Virus record (IMG/VR): IMGVR_UViG_3300046450_002833
Coordinates: 1-49,448 of that record
Length of the DNA: 49,448 nucleotides
Origin: a virus
Direction: 5' to 3' (one strand)
Below the pieces are notes generated by a model, which saw only the letters and a list, made by a program, of their open reading frames with translations, did not search any database and was not told the DNA's origin. Positions 33,360 to 41,524 of the stretch are shown piece by piece. Both the position numbers and the translations under genes were made by a program. Each line of letters starts with the position of its first letter. Position 1 is the stretch's first letter.

Positions 33360-34625
33360 ATGGATTTTAAAACTTCAAAATTTAAGCAAAAAAAAGTTAG
33401 AAGGCAAAAATTTGCCCATGATCAGTACTGGTTCATTAGTTATACGGAAATATATAAAAATTCGAAAGAGAGAGATTTCAAGACGATTGTTAAGGCTCGC
33501 TCCGCTGAATTAGCTAGGAAAATTTTAACTGAAAGGCTTGAGGAAAACGATTTATTCCTCAAAGTTAAAAGCTTCACAATTTCTATGATTCATGGAAAAT
33601 GGCAGATGGCTTCCTTAAATAAACCGTTATCTATTTCCCAGTGGGAGTCTATAAGGTCGATTTCTTTTCCTAATGACTGGAATAAGTTGTTCAAGTTTGA
33701 GAAGGAGCGTTTAAAAGGGCAGTTGACTCGATTCAATGGAGGGCCAAAAAACTTAAGCGAGGAAAATAAGAATCGCTTAAGGAAGGCTGTTAAAAATCTA
33801 AACAAGGAGTATATAAAAAATTCATTTAAACCTTTGTGTCCAGATTTAACTGAAGAATGTAATAGTGAAAAATACCTCAAAGAAAATAAAATAATCAAAG
33901 GACATGCTTCTTTTAATAATCCTAAGCATAAGCAAATGGAATTAGATTTTATCAAATCCCTAATGCGTAAATGTGGTGGAAATATTCAATATGCTTCAGA
34001 GCAAGCGGGGGTTTCTCGCAGTGTCATGAGAAGGGCTTTGGATAGATTTCCAAAAGTGGATTGGAAAAAGGATTTTCCCCTTACCTTTAAAAGGGGTCAA
34101 GACTATTCTTTCACTAAAACTCCTGAGTATAAAGCTAAAATGTCTAAAATCACCAAAGATAGGAAGTGGCGCCCTCCTCCCAACAAGAAAGGGACAGAGG
34201 CTTATGAAAAATGGAAAAAAAGCATTACTCCTACCCTTGAATCTAAAAAGTTGAAAATAAAAAAAGCCCATAAAGATAACATAATTAAATTCATGAGAGA
34301 AACCGACTTTAATAGAAAAAAAACGGCAGAACTTATGGGCATAAGTAAATTGTATCTTGAAAATTTAATTTATAGGTTTAAAAAGGAAGACGAAGATTTT
34401 TCCAATGAATTTTGCTCTCCAGAAATTAGAGCTAGAAACGTGAGCGAAGCTGCCAAAAAAAGGCATTTGGAAAATAGAATAAATTTTTTCAAAGATAATA
34501 AATTTTCAATACTTCAAGCTTACCACCAAAACGGTCAGTCAGACAGTAAGGCTGCAAAATTTTTAAATGTTAGCCTTAACACTTTTAAGAACTGGAAAGG
34601 ATATTTAGATGAAAATGAAGTGTAG
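33360..34625 (+). CDS. DNA-binding protein with several Fis-like HTH units
   Basis: A 421-residue basic protein. At least three short helix-turn-helix units recur in the second half: ASEQAGVSRSVMRRALDRF (about 215), TAELMGISKLYLENLIYRF (about 320) and AAKFLNVSLNTFKNW (about 405). They have the A...LG.S...... pattern of Fis/NtrC C-termini. The N-terminal 150 residues are not recognised. It overlaps the sigma-like gene by 17 bases, which suggests a role in phage transcription control or DNA organisation. A homing-endonuclease accessory role is an alternative. Confidence 0.55.
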   Translation: MDFKTSKFKQKKVRRQKFAHDQYWFISYTEIYKNSKERDFKTIVKARSAELARKILTERLEENDLFLKVKSFTISMIHGKWQMASLNKPLSISQWESIRSISFPNDWNKLFKFEKERLKGQLTRFNGGPKNLSEENKNRLRKAVKNLNKEYIKNSFKPLCPDLTEECNSEKYLKENKIIKGHASFNNPKHKQMELDFIKSLMRKCGGNIQYASEQAGVSRSVMRRALDRFPKVDWKKDFPLTFKRGQDYSFTKTPEYKAKMSKITKDRKWRPPPNKKGTEAYEKWKKSITPTLESKKLKIKKAHKDNIIKFMRETDFNRKKTAELMGISKLYLENLIYRFKKEDEDFSNEFCSPEIRARNVSEAAKKRHLENRINFFKDNKFSILQAYHQNGQSDSKAAKFLNVSLNTFKNWKGYLDENEV

Positions 34626-35337
34626 ATTCGAGGAGTTTCTATCTAACCATCAAGAGGATCTGGTTAGGATTGTAGGTAAACACTTAAATACTAATCTAAC
34701 TCTTTCAGTTGGCGAGGTGGTGAGTACGATTAATTTTCAATTAATAAAAAACAAACAAAAGTTTTTTGATAAATTCGGTTATGATTTTTCGAAATCCGAT
34801 TTCGGAAAGTGGGCTTACGCTTTCGCTAGAAATAACACTAAGTGGAATTCTTCAAAAAGAATTGACGAAGATAAACATCTTTCAGATGGAATCGTGAATA
34901 CAGACGAAGGGATTAAGAGTCTTTTTGAGGTCGTATGTGATTCTGCCGGAGAAGAAGACGAATCGTTTGAGAGTTTTGACGGAAACTCTAAGATTGAGGT
35001 TGTTAAGAATATAATTAATAAATATTCGAACATATTAACTGACCACGAAAAAGATATTTTCTTAAGTTTGCTAAATGGTGATAGCGAGCTTGAAATGTCA
35101 GAAAAGCACAAAAATACTAGACAGGCTATAAATCTCACTAAAATTAAAATTTTTGACAAAATAAAAGCTAACTACAACTTTAAAATTGAAGACGCTCCAA
35201 GGACTTCTCCGAAAGAGATGGCTGTTTATGTGGATTCAGTTTTAGATATATTGAATAAAGTGGAAGTTAGACGTTTGAGACATCACTGCGAAACAAAAAA
35301 ACCTAATTTAAATTTGTACAAATACGCTCCAGAATAA
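34609..35337 (+). CDS. Sigma-factor-like protein
   Basis: A 242-residue protein. The first 85 residues (FEEFLSNHQEDLVRIVGKHL, then KWAYAFARNNTKWNSSKR) follow sigma region 2, including the aromatic/basic -10 reading helix. Residues about 140-185 (SNILTDHEKDIFLSLLNGDS, then EKHKNTRQAINLTKIKIFDKI) look like region 4 with its helix-turn-helix. A 50-residue tail follows. It may direct RNA polymerase to late phage promoters. The -35/-10 promoters listed here look like host-sigma sites, so its targets would be others. Confidence 0.6.
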   Translation: MKMKCRFEEFLSNHQEDLVRIVGKHLNTNLTLSVGEVVSTINFQLIKNKQKFFDKFGYDFSKSDFGKWAYAFARNNTKWNSSKRIDEDKHLSDGIVNTDEGIKSLFEVVCDSAGEEDESFESFDGNSKIEVVKNIINKYSNILTDHEKDIFLSLLNGDSELEMSEKHKNTRQAINLTKIKIFDKIKANYNFKIEDAPRTSPKEMAVYVDSVLDILNKVEVRRLRHHCETKKPNLNLYKYAPE

Positions 35338-35513
35338 TGAGGTCTTGGTCGAAACTCAACGACAAAGGTCGTTTATTATTAATTTGTTGCGTCGTCAATA
35401 CTTGGGTTTCTTTAGTTTTTGTTTTGGATGGAAATGTTGTTTGTATTTTTTCTATTTTAATCGCAATGTTTTGCGGTCTGTCTACGTATAATTCGAAATA
35501 TGATAGAAAATAA
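35337..35513 (+). CDS. Small two-helix membrane protein
   Basis: A 58-residue frame starting in a TAATG overlap with the sigma-like gene. Two hydrophobic segments (LLLICCVVNTWVSLVFVL and NVVCIFSILIAMFCGL) between basic ends. Holin-like size, function unknown. Confidence 0.5.
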   Translation: MRSWSKLNDKGRLLLICCVVNTWVSLVFVLDGNVVCIFSILIAMFCGLSTYNSKYDRK

Positions 35514-35527
35514 GTGTAAATCCTTGT

Positions 35528-35773
35528 ATGTCGGATAAAAGCTTAAGTCATTTTTTATTTTATTTAATTGTAATATTATTATATTTCTTATACGACAGAC
35601 ATCAAGAGGCTGAGCGTTTTTTTAAATTAGCGGTGGACGAGCAAGATGCGATAAGGAAGCTGGAGAAAGCTATTGAATCTCAAAAAGATTATATAGAACT
35701 TTTAGAAGAAAAGTTGGTTGATGATTTTTATAAAAACAGTCGCAATCAAAAATTAAATAATAAGTTTTTATGA
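35528..35773 (+). CDS. Membrane-anchored coiled-coil protein, spanin-like layout
   Basis: An 81-residue protein with an N-terminal membrane helix (about 8-22) followed by a long Glu/Lys-rich helix with heptads. This is the layout of inner-membrane spanin subunits. The classical overlapping lipoprotein partner is not embedded in it, but a lipoprotein gene lies 530 bases downstream. Overlaps the next gene by ATGA. Confidence 0.5.
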   Translation: MSDKSLSHFLFYLIVILLYFLYDRHQEAERFFKLAVDEQDAIRKLEKAIESQKDYIELLEEKLVDDFYKNSRNQKLNNKFL

Positions 35774-36273
35774 TACTTAGAGAATTAGTTAGAACTTGCA
35801 GTCATTCTTCAGTATTTAATATTTTATATAAAGAGTATTATAAAAATCAGTCTGAAGATAATTTAATAAATTATTCAATTCTATACAGGGAAGTTTGCGA
35901 CGAACTTTTAAATAAATTAAAAAATCCCAATTCAGATCTAAAGCTATATATTACCGAAAAAGATGAGGAAGACTTTACTGATCCTTTTTTTCCTAAAAAA
36001 GTGGTAGATATATGCCTTTACAACGAAAAACTGGACGAACTCCTCCCTATGGATTTTGTTTTGTGGAGTGAAATCGTAGATTGTGAAATATACGAATCTA
36101 TTAAAATAAGTGAAAGTGAGATTCTCGCTCATATATTGTACGAAATTACTACTTATGGATTCACCGAATCTCAAATCATTTCAAGCAAAATAGATTTAGA
36201 GTCAAAATCTGAAAAATTTAATAACTTAAAAATAATAAAGTGGGAAGATATAAATAAAAATATTGACATTTAA
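35770..36273 (+). CDS. DUF6557-like protein
   Basis: A 167-residue protein. It starts LRELVRTCSHSSVFNILYKEY and near 125-145 has SEILAHILYEITTYGFTESQI, reminiscent of the ILAHILWEMTFYGF phrase of a widespread family of unknown function. Family assignment is from memory and tentative. The end overlaps the next promoter. Confidence 0.5.
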   Translation: MILRELVRTCSHSSVFNILYKEYYKNQSEDNLINYSILYREVCDELLNKLKNPNSDLKLYITEKDEEDFTDPFFPKKVVDICLYNEKLDELLPMDFVLWSEIVDCEIYESIKISESEILAHILYEITTYGFTESQIISSKIDLESKSEKFNNLKIIKWEDINKNIDI

Positions 36274-36291
36274 TTGTAAATGTAGTATTAT
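36263..36291 (+). promoter_or_regulatory. Sigma-70 promoter
   Basis: TTGACA, 17 bp, TATTAT, with the lipoprotein ATG at 36299, 7 bases beyond. Predicted leaderless start. Confidence 0.75.
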
Positions 36292-36298
36292 GTAAGTT

Positions 36299-36478
36299 AT
36301 GAAAAAAATATTACTAATATTATCGGCTATGCTTTTTTATAGCTGTTCTCATGTTCCACTCATTCAAAAGTGTAATGGAGATTACATTTGTCGATGTGAA
36401 TCATGCGACAAAATCTGCAAGCATGGAGATCAATTCTGTAGAAAGCTTTTTAAGGCGGGTTGCAAGTGTCATGAGTAG
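36299..36478 (+). CDS. Cysteine-rich small lipoprotein
   Basis: A 59-residue protein. A lipoprotein signal with Cys16 in LFYSC is followed by a 43-residue mature part holding eight more cysteines (CRCESCDKIC, FCRKLF, GCKCHE). Four disulfides or a bound metal are possible in the periplasm. It is supported by the promoter 7 bases upstream and an 8-base overlap with the next gene. A different frame across this stretch (from 36351) is a shadow. Confidence 0.65.
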   Translation: MKKILLILSAMLFYSCSHVPLIQKCNGDYICRCESCDKICKHGDQFCRKLFKAGCKCHE

Positions 36479-36713
36479 GGGCGCTTCTATTTGCGAAGAG
36501 TTCTGCGATAAAGTTGAGTCAAGTGTTCGAATTTTAGAGAAAAACGACTATACTTTAGAGGAAATTGAAGAAATAAAATGTCGTCTCAATATTGAGTATT
36601 TCACTCCTTTAGTGGAACGCTTAGTTTCCATTGGCTACTGCTGCACTCAAGTGCAGAAGGATGCTGGCAAAGATAAATGTACCGCATGGTTTGAGCCTAT
36701 GTCAGAAGATTAA
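36471..36713 (+). CDS. Hypothetical protein with scattered cysteines
   Basis: An 80-residue protein, ATG at 36471 overlapping the lipoprotein stop. Cysteines occur in SICEEFCDK, IKCRL, GYCCTQ and KDKCTAW. No signal peptide, so probably cytoplasmic unless the start lies elsewhere. Function unknown; it may partner with the upstream lipoprotein. Confidence 0.5.
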   Translation: MSRGASICEEFCDKVESSVRILEKNDYTLEEIEEIKCRLNIEYFTPLVERLVSIGYCCTQVQKDAGKDKCTAWFEPMSED

Positions 36714-37211
36714 TTGCGCATCGTGAGAGTTTTTTTATTTTGTTTTTTCATTAATTTATCCTTCGCGCACCCTCCTCGCGTTAGATATATAGATCCCAAG
36801 ATGCAGAAAGCGTATGAGGAGCACTGTAGAACGCAAAAGGGGTACAAGATCCCTCCGGAAGGAAAAAAGCCTCCTACATCCCTCCCTGCCCCTTCAATCG
36901 GCACTCAGTCACACAACGATAGCCAAAAAATAAAAAGCGATCCCCAAAAACCAAAAAATCCAAGCTTAAGTTCAAATAAAGAGAAAGCGCCCAGCAATTC
37001 GAACGAGTTCAAAACCCAAAACCCCAAAGTTAGCACAAGCTCGTCCGCTTCGCCCTCTTCGATCCCAACTGAAATAAGGAGTCTCAACTTCATCACCTCC
37101 GGATGGTTCTGGAACGAGGAGTTGGAGTGGATATACATTTCAAAAAAAACCTATCCCTATTTCTACTCGGCTAAGCATAAAAAGTGGGAATTACTTATCG
37201 TTGCGGAATAA
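36714..37211 (+). CDS. Secreted protein with Pro/Ser/Lys linker and GWFW surface motif
   Basis: About 162-165 residues; it starts at TTG 36714 or GTG 36723 (no ATG available). A signal peptide (VFLFCFFINLSFA) is followed by a long low-complexity Pro/Ser/Lys/Asn linker. The last 40 residues are structured: GWFWNEELEWIYISKKTYPY, then W near the end. Such G-W-F....W-I-Y....P-Y..W motifs are common at the end of surface proteins of Verrucomicrobiota and related marine bacteria. It probably sits at the cell or virion surface. Confidence 0.6.
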   Translation: MRIVRVFLFCFFINLSFAHPPRVRYIDPKMQKAYEEHCRTQKGYKIPPEGKKPPTSLPAPSIGTQSHNDSQKIKSDPQKPKNPSLSSNKEKAPSNSNEFKTQNPKVSTSSSASPSSIPTEIRSLNFITSGWFWNEELEWIYISKKTYPYFYSAKHKKWELLIVAE

Positions 37212-37226
37212 AGTGTAACATATTAT

Positions 37227-37448
37227 GTGCGAATACTTCTATCCCTAATTCTATTATCTGGATGCGTGGTAGATAATGCGCCTGTACCAAGCGATACCGC
37301 CTTCAGAGATCGCGACATAAATTGGGTTGAGGTTTATAAGAATGAAATTAAAATCGCCGTAGATAATGAAGATGAAGATGCTTATAATTTCTTTTTTAAA
37401 GAATACATGAGAGAGAGAATTCGCCAAGTCAAGGCAAAGGAAAAGTAA
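37227..37448 (+). CDS. Small lipoprotein
   Basis: A 73-residue protein starting with GTG. Signal with lipobox LLSGC (Cys13), then a charged helical part. Upstream GTGTAACAT resembles a -10 box 6 bases before the start, but a -35 is not obvious. Function unknown. Confidence 0.55.
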   Translation: MRILLSLILLSGCVVDNAPVPSDTAFRDRDINWVEVYKNEIKIAVDNEDEDAYNFFFKEYMRERIRQVKAKEK

Positions 37449-37451
37449 TTC

Positions 37452-37480
37452 TTGACAAATCACTTTCACTATGTTAATAT
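37452..37480 (+). promoter_or_regulatory. Sigma-70 promoter
   Basis: TTGACA, 17 bp, TAATAT, with the GTG start of a lipoprotein gene at 37490, 9 bases past the -10 box. It is a rare case where the start codon is GTG. Confidence 0.75.
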
Positions 37481-37489
37481 AGTGTTATT

Positions 37490-37801
37490 GTGAGTGCGAA
37501 AAACCTTGTAAAAATTAGTTTCTTATTTATTTTAATGTTTAGCGGATGCGCTAAAACGAAAACTAAGGTAATTGAAATAAATACCGTCCCTTTCCCTTTT
37601 AACGTTAATGGAACTCAGCCTTATGTGGTTTGGGCGAACGGGCGCCGAGTTGACATGCCTCAGAAGGAAATAATACATTTGGTCAGCAGAATAGGAAAAG
37701 AAAATATAAAAGCCGCCGACTCTAGTGATATTCATCGAGGTTGGCTTTATTCTTACTTTAAGGGAGATGTCAATGAGTTCAAAGCAGGAAGAAAACGATA
37801 G
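37490..37801 (+). CDS. Lipoprotein
   Basis: A 103-residue protein with GTG start, basic n-region, hydrophobic core and lipobox MFSGC (Cys20). The mature part is mixed strand and helix (FPFNVNGTQPYVVWANGRRV). Not recognised. Its end overlaps the next gene by 29 bases. Confidence 0.6.
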   Translation: MSAKNLVKISFLFILMFSGCAKTKTKVIEINTVPFPFNVNGTQPYVVWANGRRVDMPQKEIIHLVSRIGKENIKAADSSDIHRGWLYSYFKGDVNEFKAGRKR

Positions 37802-37994
37802 CTCAGATAATGAGTACGGAAACCACTCTGTAGATTTTACGGACGAAGATTTAATAAAGTTTTATGTAAATCGTAGAGTGTTGGCTTGGTGCAAGGAAAA
37901 TCACCCAGAAATATTCAAGGAGAGTGAAGTAATATTTAAAAATATATTGGAAAAGAAAAAAACAACTGGAAATATTCTAGATGAAAAATCATAA
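37773..37994 (+). CDS. Hypothetical acidic protein
   Basis: A 73-residue protein. ATG 37773 is chosen because AGGGAG (37761-37766) lies 6 bases upstream, a proper Shine-Dalgarno inside the previous gene. The product has an acidic start and a helical end. Function unknown. Confidence 0.55.
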   Translation: MSSKQEENDSSDNEYGNHSVDFTDEDLIKFYVNRRVLAWCKENHPEIFKESEVIFKNILEKKKTTGNILDEKS

Positions 37995-38013
37995 AAAAGA
38001 AATGTTTTAAAAA

Positions 38014-39261
38014 ATGGATCAATTTACAGAAATTAGAGATTTAATGTTTCGCAACCAATTCGTTGAAGCGCAAAGCAAAATCGATCAGAATGTAGGCGCG
38101 TTAACAACATCTCCATTTTTAAATTTATATAATATCTACATTTCTTATTTAAAAACGCTAGATACATCTTGCTTTAAAAATTTGTTTGGCTTTTCGGACG
38201 ACAATCGAGAAGTTTTTTTTGATTTCTTTTATAGTTTTAATATTCGCCCTCAAGACAATAAAGCATTCATTGATACAATTTCATCTTTTTTTAGCGAACA
38301 AACAATTTCAGTTTACGAATCATATTCAGATGTTTATCAAAATAACTATACAAAAACAGATTATAGCCCAGAGTTATATTCTGATACTGCATATTACTAC
38401 ATTCTAAAAGGTGACCTACAAAAAGGCTGGATAAACAAGACTCTAAACATGGGGCATCAAATTCCTCCTTTTATTGACCCCTCTAAGTTTTGTCAGCCTC
38501 CCGCATTAAAGCACAAAACTCTTCTTATTACGCCTGAACAAGGTTTCGGTGATAATATCATTCATTTTCGAATGTGGCAAAAATTTTGCAAAAAAGCTCT
38601 CACAGTTAAAGTTGTATTTATTGTGAGAGATGAATTATTCGAATTGTTCAACGAGTCAAATGACTGCAAGAATATGAGATTATATAGATTCGAATCGGAT
38701 TACACTTTGTATAGTCAGATTCATTTTGATTATTTTTGTTTTGATTATTTTGCGCCACTATATTTATTGCTTAAGAAAAATAACATCACCAATTACCCAA
38801 AGTTAAAAACCTCGCATATACACACCGATAAGAAAATCGGTATATTTTGGTCAACAGAGCCTCGAACAGATTCGTGGATAAGACTTAAGAATGTTCCGCT
38901 TGAGGTTTTCTGGAATCAATTAAACCTAGACTCTTTATTGCTCGATGGATATAAAATCTGCTCACTTCAAGCGGTTCATAGCGAACAAGATTTAAAATTT
39001 TTAGAAGAAAAGGGTGTCAAAATACACGGTTTTAAAGATTTTAGCGAAACTGCGAACGCAATTCAGTCTTGCGAAAAAATCTTTTCTATAGATACTGGCG
39101 TTCTACATTTGTGTCAAGCCCTTAAGAAGGACGTGACTTGCATTTTTAATTTTTACAAAGGATACCATTACGACAAAACTAACGGATTATATCCAAAGAT
39201 TAAAAAGAAAAATTTGTGCAATAGCATCTTCGAATATCACCAACAAAAACTAAATAAATGA
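38014..39261 (+). CDS. GT9-like glycosyltransferase with helical N-terminal region
   Basis: A 415-residue protein. The first 150 residues are helical, resembling TPR-like repeats. The catalytic part begins LLITPEQGFGDNIIHFRMW (about 168), the GT-B glycine loop, and has KKIGIFWSTEPRTD at the start of the second domain and KIFSIDTGVLHLCQAL (about 345-362), the classical SIDTG..H.A nucleotide-sugar motif. It is far from the other glycan genes, perhaps for virion or surface glycosylation. Confidence 0.72.
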   Translation: MDQFTEIRDLMFRNQFVEAQSKIDQNVGALTTSPFLNLYNIYISYLKTLDTSCFKNLFGFSDDNREVFFDFFYSFNIRPQDNKAFIDTISSFFSEQTISVYESYSDVYQNNYTKTDYSPELYSDTAYYYILKGDLQKGWINKTLNMGHQIPPFIDPSKFCQPPALKHKTLLITPEQGFGDNIIHFRMWQKFCKKALTVKVVFIVRDELFELFNESNDCKNMRLYRFESDYTLYSQIHFDYFCFDYFAPLYLLLKKNNITNYPKLKTSHIHTDKKIGIFWSTEPRTDSWIRLKNVPLEVFWNQLNLDSLLLDGYKICSLQAVHSEQDLKFLEEKGVKIHGFKDFSETANAIQSCEKIFSIDTGVLHLCQALKKDVTCIFNFYKGYHYDKTNGLYPKIKKKNLCNSIFEYHQQKLNK

Positions 39262-39276
39262 AATTTGAAAATATTC

Positions 39277-39305
39277 TTGACTCAACGTTGATTTTGAGTT
39301 ACAAT
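39277..39305 (+). promoter_or_regulatory. Sigma-70 promoter
   Basis: TTGACT, 17 bp, TACAAT. The next ATG is at 39317, 11 bases past the -10 box; an in-frame TTG at 39311 is less likely as start. Confidence 0.65.
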
Positions 39306-39316
39306 ACCCTTTGACT

Positions 39317-39616
39317 ATGAAAATTAAAAAAGAATTAAAAAACGCCACCTTTGAATATGATGAAGAAAAGAAATCCTTTACGATCTCTAACGAAGATGGG
39401 CTTTATACCACTGTGGAGTTAAATAAAGTCTATGCCTTTGCTTTTATGCGCTTTGTAGTGCGCATGGCTCAAAGAAATTGGTTTAGGCATCCAAATAAAA
39501 TTAAAAAAAGAGTTGACAAAGAGTGCGATCCTATGCTACAATTAAACGATATTAATTTAATGGATCATCCAGAACAAACATTAATGTTTAAAAATGAATC
39601 ACTTGAAGAGAAATAA
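39317..39616 (+). CDS. Hypothetical protein
   Basis: A 99-residue protein: a beta-rich start (ATFEYDEEKKSFTISNEDG) followed by a basic helix FAFMRFVVRMAQRNWFRHP. Not recognised. Start set by the promoter. Confidence 0.5.
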   Translation: MKIKKELKNATFEYDEEKKSFTISNEDGLYTTVELNKVYAFAFMRFVVRMAQRNWFRHPNKIKKRVDKECDPMLQLNDINLMDHPEQTLMFKNESLEEK

Positions 39617-39662
39617 CTTAAATAAAGTTGAAACTTTTAAACCAACAAATAAAGAGGTAATC

Positions 39663-39833
39663 ATGAAAATGTCATCAATGGATATAGTATGCGCGAGCGT
39701 AGAGGAAGAGTTCTTTTACGAAGACAGCAATCAACCAGTCGAAACAGGAGAACCTATTGGTTTCGACATGGAAGTCGGAGACGAAGTTGAACTCGTCTTG
39801 TTTTCAAATATTTTCTGGAATCCAAACTACTAA
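39663..39833 (+). CDS. Small acidic protein with a real Shine-Dalgarno
   Basis: A 56-residue acidic protein. AGAGG lies five bases before ATG 39663, which is therefore preferred to the upstream in-frame ATG at 39594. Function unknown. Confidence 0.5.
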   Translation: MKMSSMDIVCASVEEEFFYEDSNQPVETGEPIGFDMEVGDEVELVLFSNIFWNPNY

Positions 39834-39839
39834 AAAATA

Positions 39840-40613
39840 ATGAGCAATATAAATAAAAAGTACACTTACAATTGCGAGACCAGAGATAAAGACGCCATTT
39901 ATGTCGGCAGGGACAAGCATGGTGAACCTTGGTATAAACTCGACTTTAATAAAATGACAGGCGCTCCTTGCGCGGCGTGGGAGGTTAATTACCCCGAGCA
40001 AATGGCTAAAGCTAGAAAAAAGTTTTTATGCACAAAGAGTGGCAAGGTTGGAAGTCTAAAGGAAAACACAACCTCATGTAACACCGAAACCATTACCGCA
40101 GATAACGGAGATTTATTTCGTATTCGCATTCTTTCAGCTGAAACAGTTCAGTTATTCAAGACAAGGGAGCATAACGCTAGGTCGGCTACACCCCGCACCT
40201 GTCAAAGATCTAGAGCGATTTTAGCTACTTTTATCGAACCCTTACAGGAAGATATTGGCGGTGAAGATGTTGACTTGCATCATAAGTTAGATAGTGGAGT
40301 CACTAAGGATGAATTAACCGTAGAGCAAGCGGCGGATATTTCAATAGTTAGTTGGCTAAACCCGGGCAAACATAGGCTAATAACCATCAATCAAACCCAA
40401 GATAGAAGCGAAAAAAAGAAGGAGATGAAAAAAGATTACGACAATTTGTCTGGAAATCGAAACGTAATGAATGACGGCTTATTGAAGCTTATTAAAGACA
40501 TGGAGGAGTCTAAAACTGAAGGCACTTATATGTGCGCTATAACCAAAACTAAATGTGATTTATCAGACTACGCAACAAATCATTTGAAAACTCTTATAGA
40601 AATAAATAATTAA
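39840..40613 (+). CDS. Hypothetical protein
   Basis: A 257-residue protein with a beta-rich first half (CETRDKDAIYVGRDKHGEPW) and a charged second half. VDLHHKLD and a late CAITKTKCDL with NHLKTL recall pieces of HNH nucleases, but the order is wrong for a normal HNH domain. Not assigned. Confidence 0.5.
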   Translation: MSNINKKYTYNCETRDKDAIYVGRDKHGEPWYKLDFNKMTGAPCAAWEVNYPEQMAKARKKFLCTKSGKVGSLKENTTSCNTETITADNGDLFRIRILSAETVQLFKTREHNARSATPRTCQRSRAILATFIEPLQEDIGGEDVDLHHKLDSGVTKDELTVEQAADISIVSWLNPGKHRLITINQTQDRSEKKKEMKKDYDNLSGNRNVMNDGLLKLIKDMEESKTEGTYMCAITKTKCDLSDYATNHLKTLIEINN

Positions 40614-40614
40614 T

Positions 40615-41019
40615 ATGAAAATTCAAGAAAGATATTTATGGATTTTGGGCATAATTCTATCAGGTTTTTTCGTCCAAAATCAATCGCACGAAAACAAAAC
40701 CCTCAATAACATCATCTCAACTTATGAGTTGGAGTCCAACATTCAAGACGCGCAAATAATGGACTTCTCACAAAGCTTGTCAGTCGTAAGTAGTGAAGAA
40801 TACAGTAAGGGTTTTGAAGCTGGCAGGAGTCAGGCTGGAATTGCATTTGCAAACGGAAGACCCATGCTAGGCTACACAGACGGCTACCACGCCGCCCTTG
40901 ATCAATTCGATCCAGATTATATAAATGTCGAAAAGACTCTCCTGAAGGAGTTGGACGAAGATATCGTTGAAATTAAAAAACGAGAAGTAGACCCTTTCCA
41001 CTCAAATAAGGCTCAATGA
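40615..41019 (+). CDS. Membrane-anchored hypothetical protein
   Basis: A 134-residue protein with one N-terminal membrane segment (YLWILGIILSGFFV) and an extracytoplasmic part containing YSKGFEAGRSQAGIAFANG and a repeat-like GYTDGYHAAL. Not recognised. ATGA overlap with the next gene. Confidence 0.5.
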   Translation: MKIQERYLWILGIILSGFFVQNQSHENKTLNNIISTYELESNIQDAQIMDFSQSLSVVSSEEYSKGFEAGRSQAGIAFANGRPMLGYTDGYHAALDQFDPDYINVEKTLLKELDEDIVEIKKREVDPFHSNKAQ

Positions 41020-41261
41020 ACATTAGCTCCTCTCAAATCGTTTATTCGGAACATGGAGAGGATGAGTGTTTCGAGTATAAAAACGAAAAGGGGAGAGTTC
41101 CTGATGGGGCTGCAATTGGGTATTTATCGACTTCCGCTAAATTAGATAATCAAATAAGGGAAATTTTGATTCTTTTTGACGATATTAAATATAGCAAATA
41201 TGATCATAAATATTGGGATGACTACGACTTAGAAACTGATATAAATAGAGTATTTTTATAA
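41016..41261 (+). CDS. Hypothetical acidic protein
   Basis: An 81-residue acidic protein, not recognised. ATGA overlap at the start and TAATG overlap at the end place it inside a coupled run of small genes. Confidence 0.5.
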   Translation: MNISSSQIVYSEHGEDECFEYKNEKGRVPDGAAIGYLSTSAKLDNQIREILILFDDIKYSKYDHKYWDDYDLETDINRVFL

Positions 41262-41524
41262 TGATAAATTTCGCAGATGGTTATGGCGGGGATGATTATG
41301 TCAATTTAAATAAAAAAGCTATAAAAAAAATAATACAAAAGATTCTAGAAGAAGATCCATATCCCGAGTCGAGTTCTCACGGAGGTTTGAATCCAGAACA
41401 TATTAGAGATATAGTAGATTACTTAATGTATGTTGACAATTACGAATCAATACAAATAAGTATAGATAAAGAGTTAGATGGCTACCATCTAGCGCTTACA
41501 ATAGATAGGAAAAATAAAGAATGA
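41261..41524 (+). CDS. Hypothetical protein
   Basis: An 87-residue protein: helix (AIKKIIQKILEED), polar loop with HGGLNPEHIRDIVDYL, then strands. Not recognised; overlaps both neighbours. Confidence 0.5.
   Translation: MINFADGYGGDDYVNLNKKAIKKIIQKILEEDPYPESSSHGGLNPEHIRDIVDYLMYVDNYESIQISIDKELDGYHLALTIDRKNKE

Noticed and set aside
36351-36470. Upstream extension of the 36471-36713 gene
   Set aside because: This part overlaps the Cys-rich lipoprotein, which has a promoter and a signal peptide; the extension looks non-protein-like.
39259-39315. 18-codon frame after the GT9-like gene
   Set aside because: It coincides with the promoter at 39277-39305 and would not be transcribed whole from it.
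39840-40613. HNH nuclease call for this gene
   Set aside because: HH and Cys pairs are present but in the wrong order and spacing for an HNH domain.
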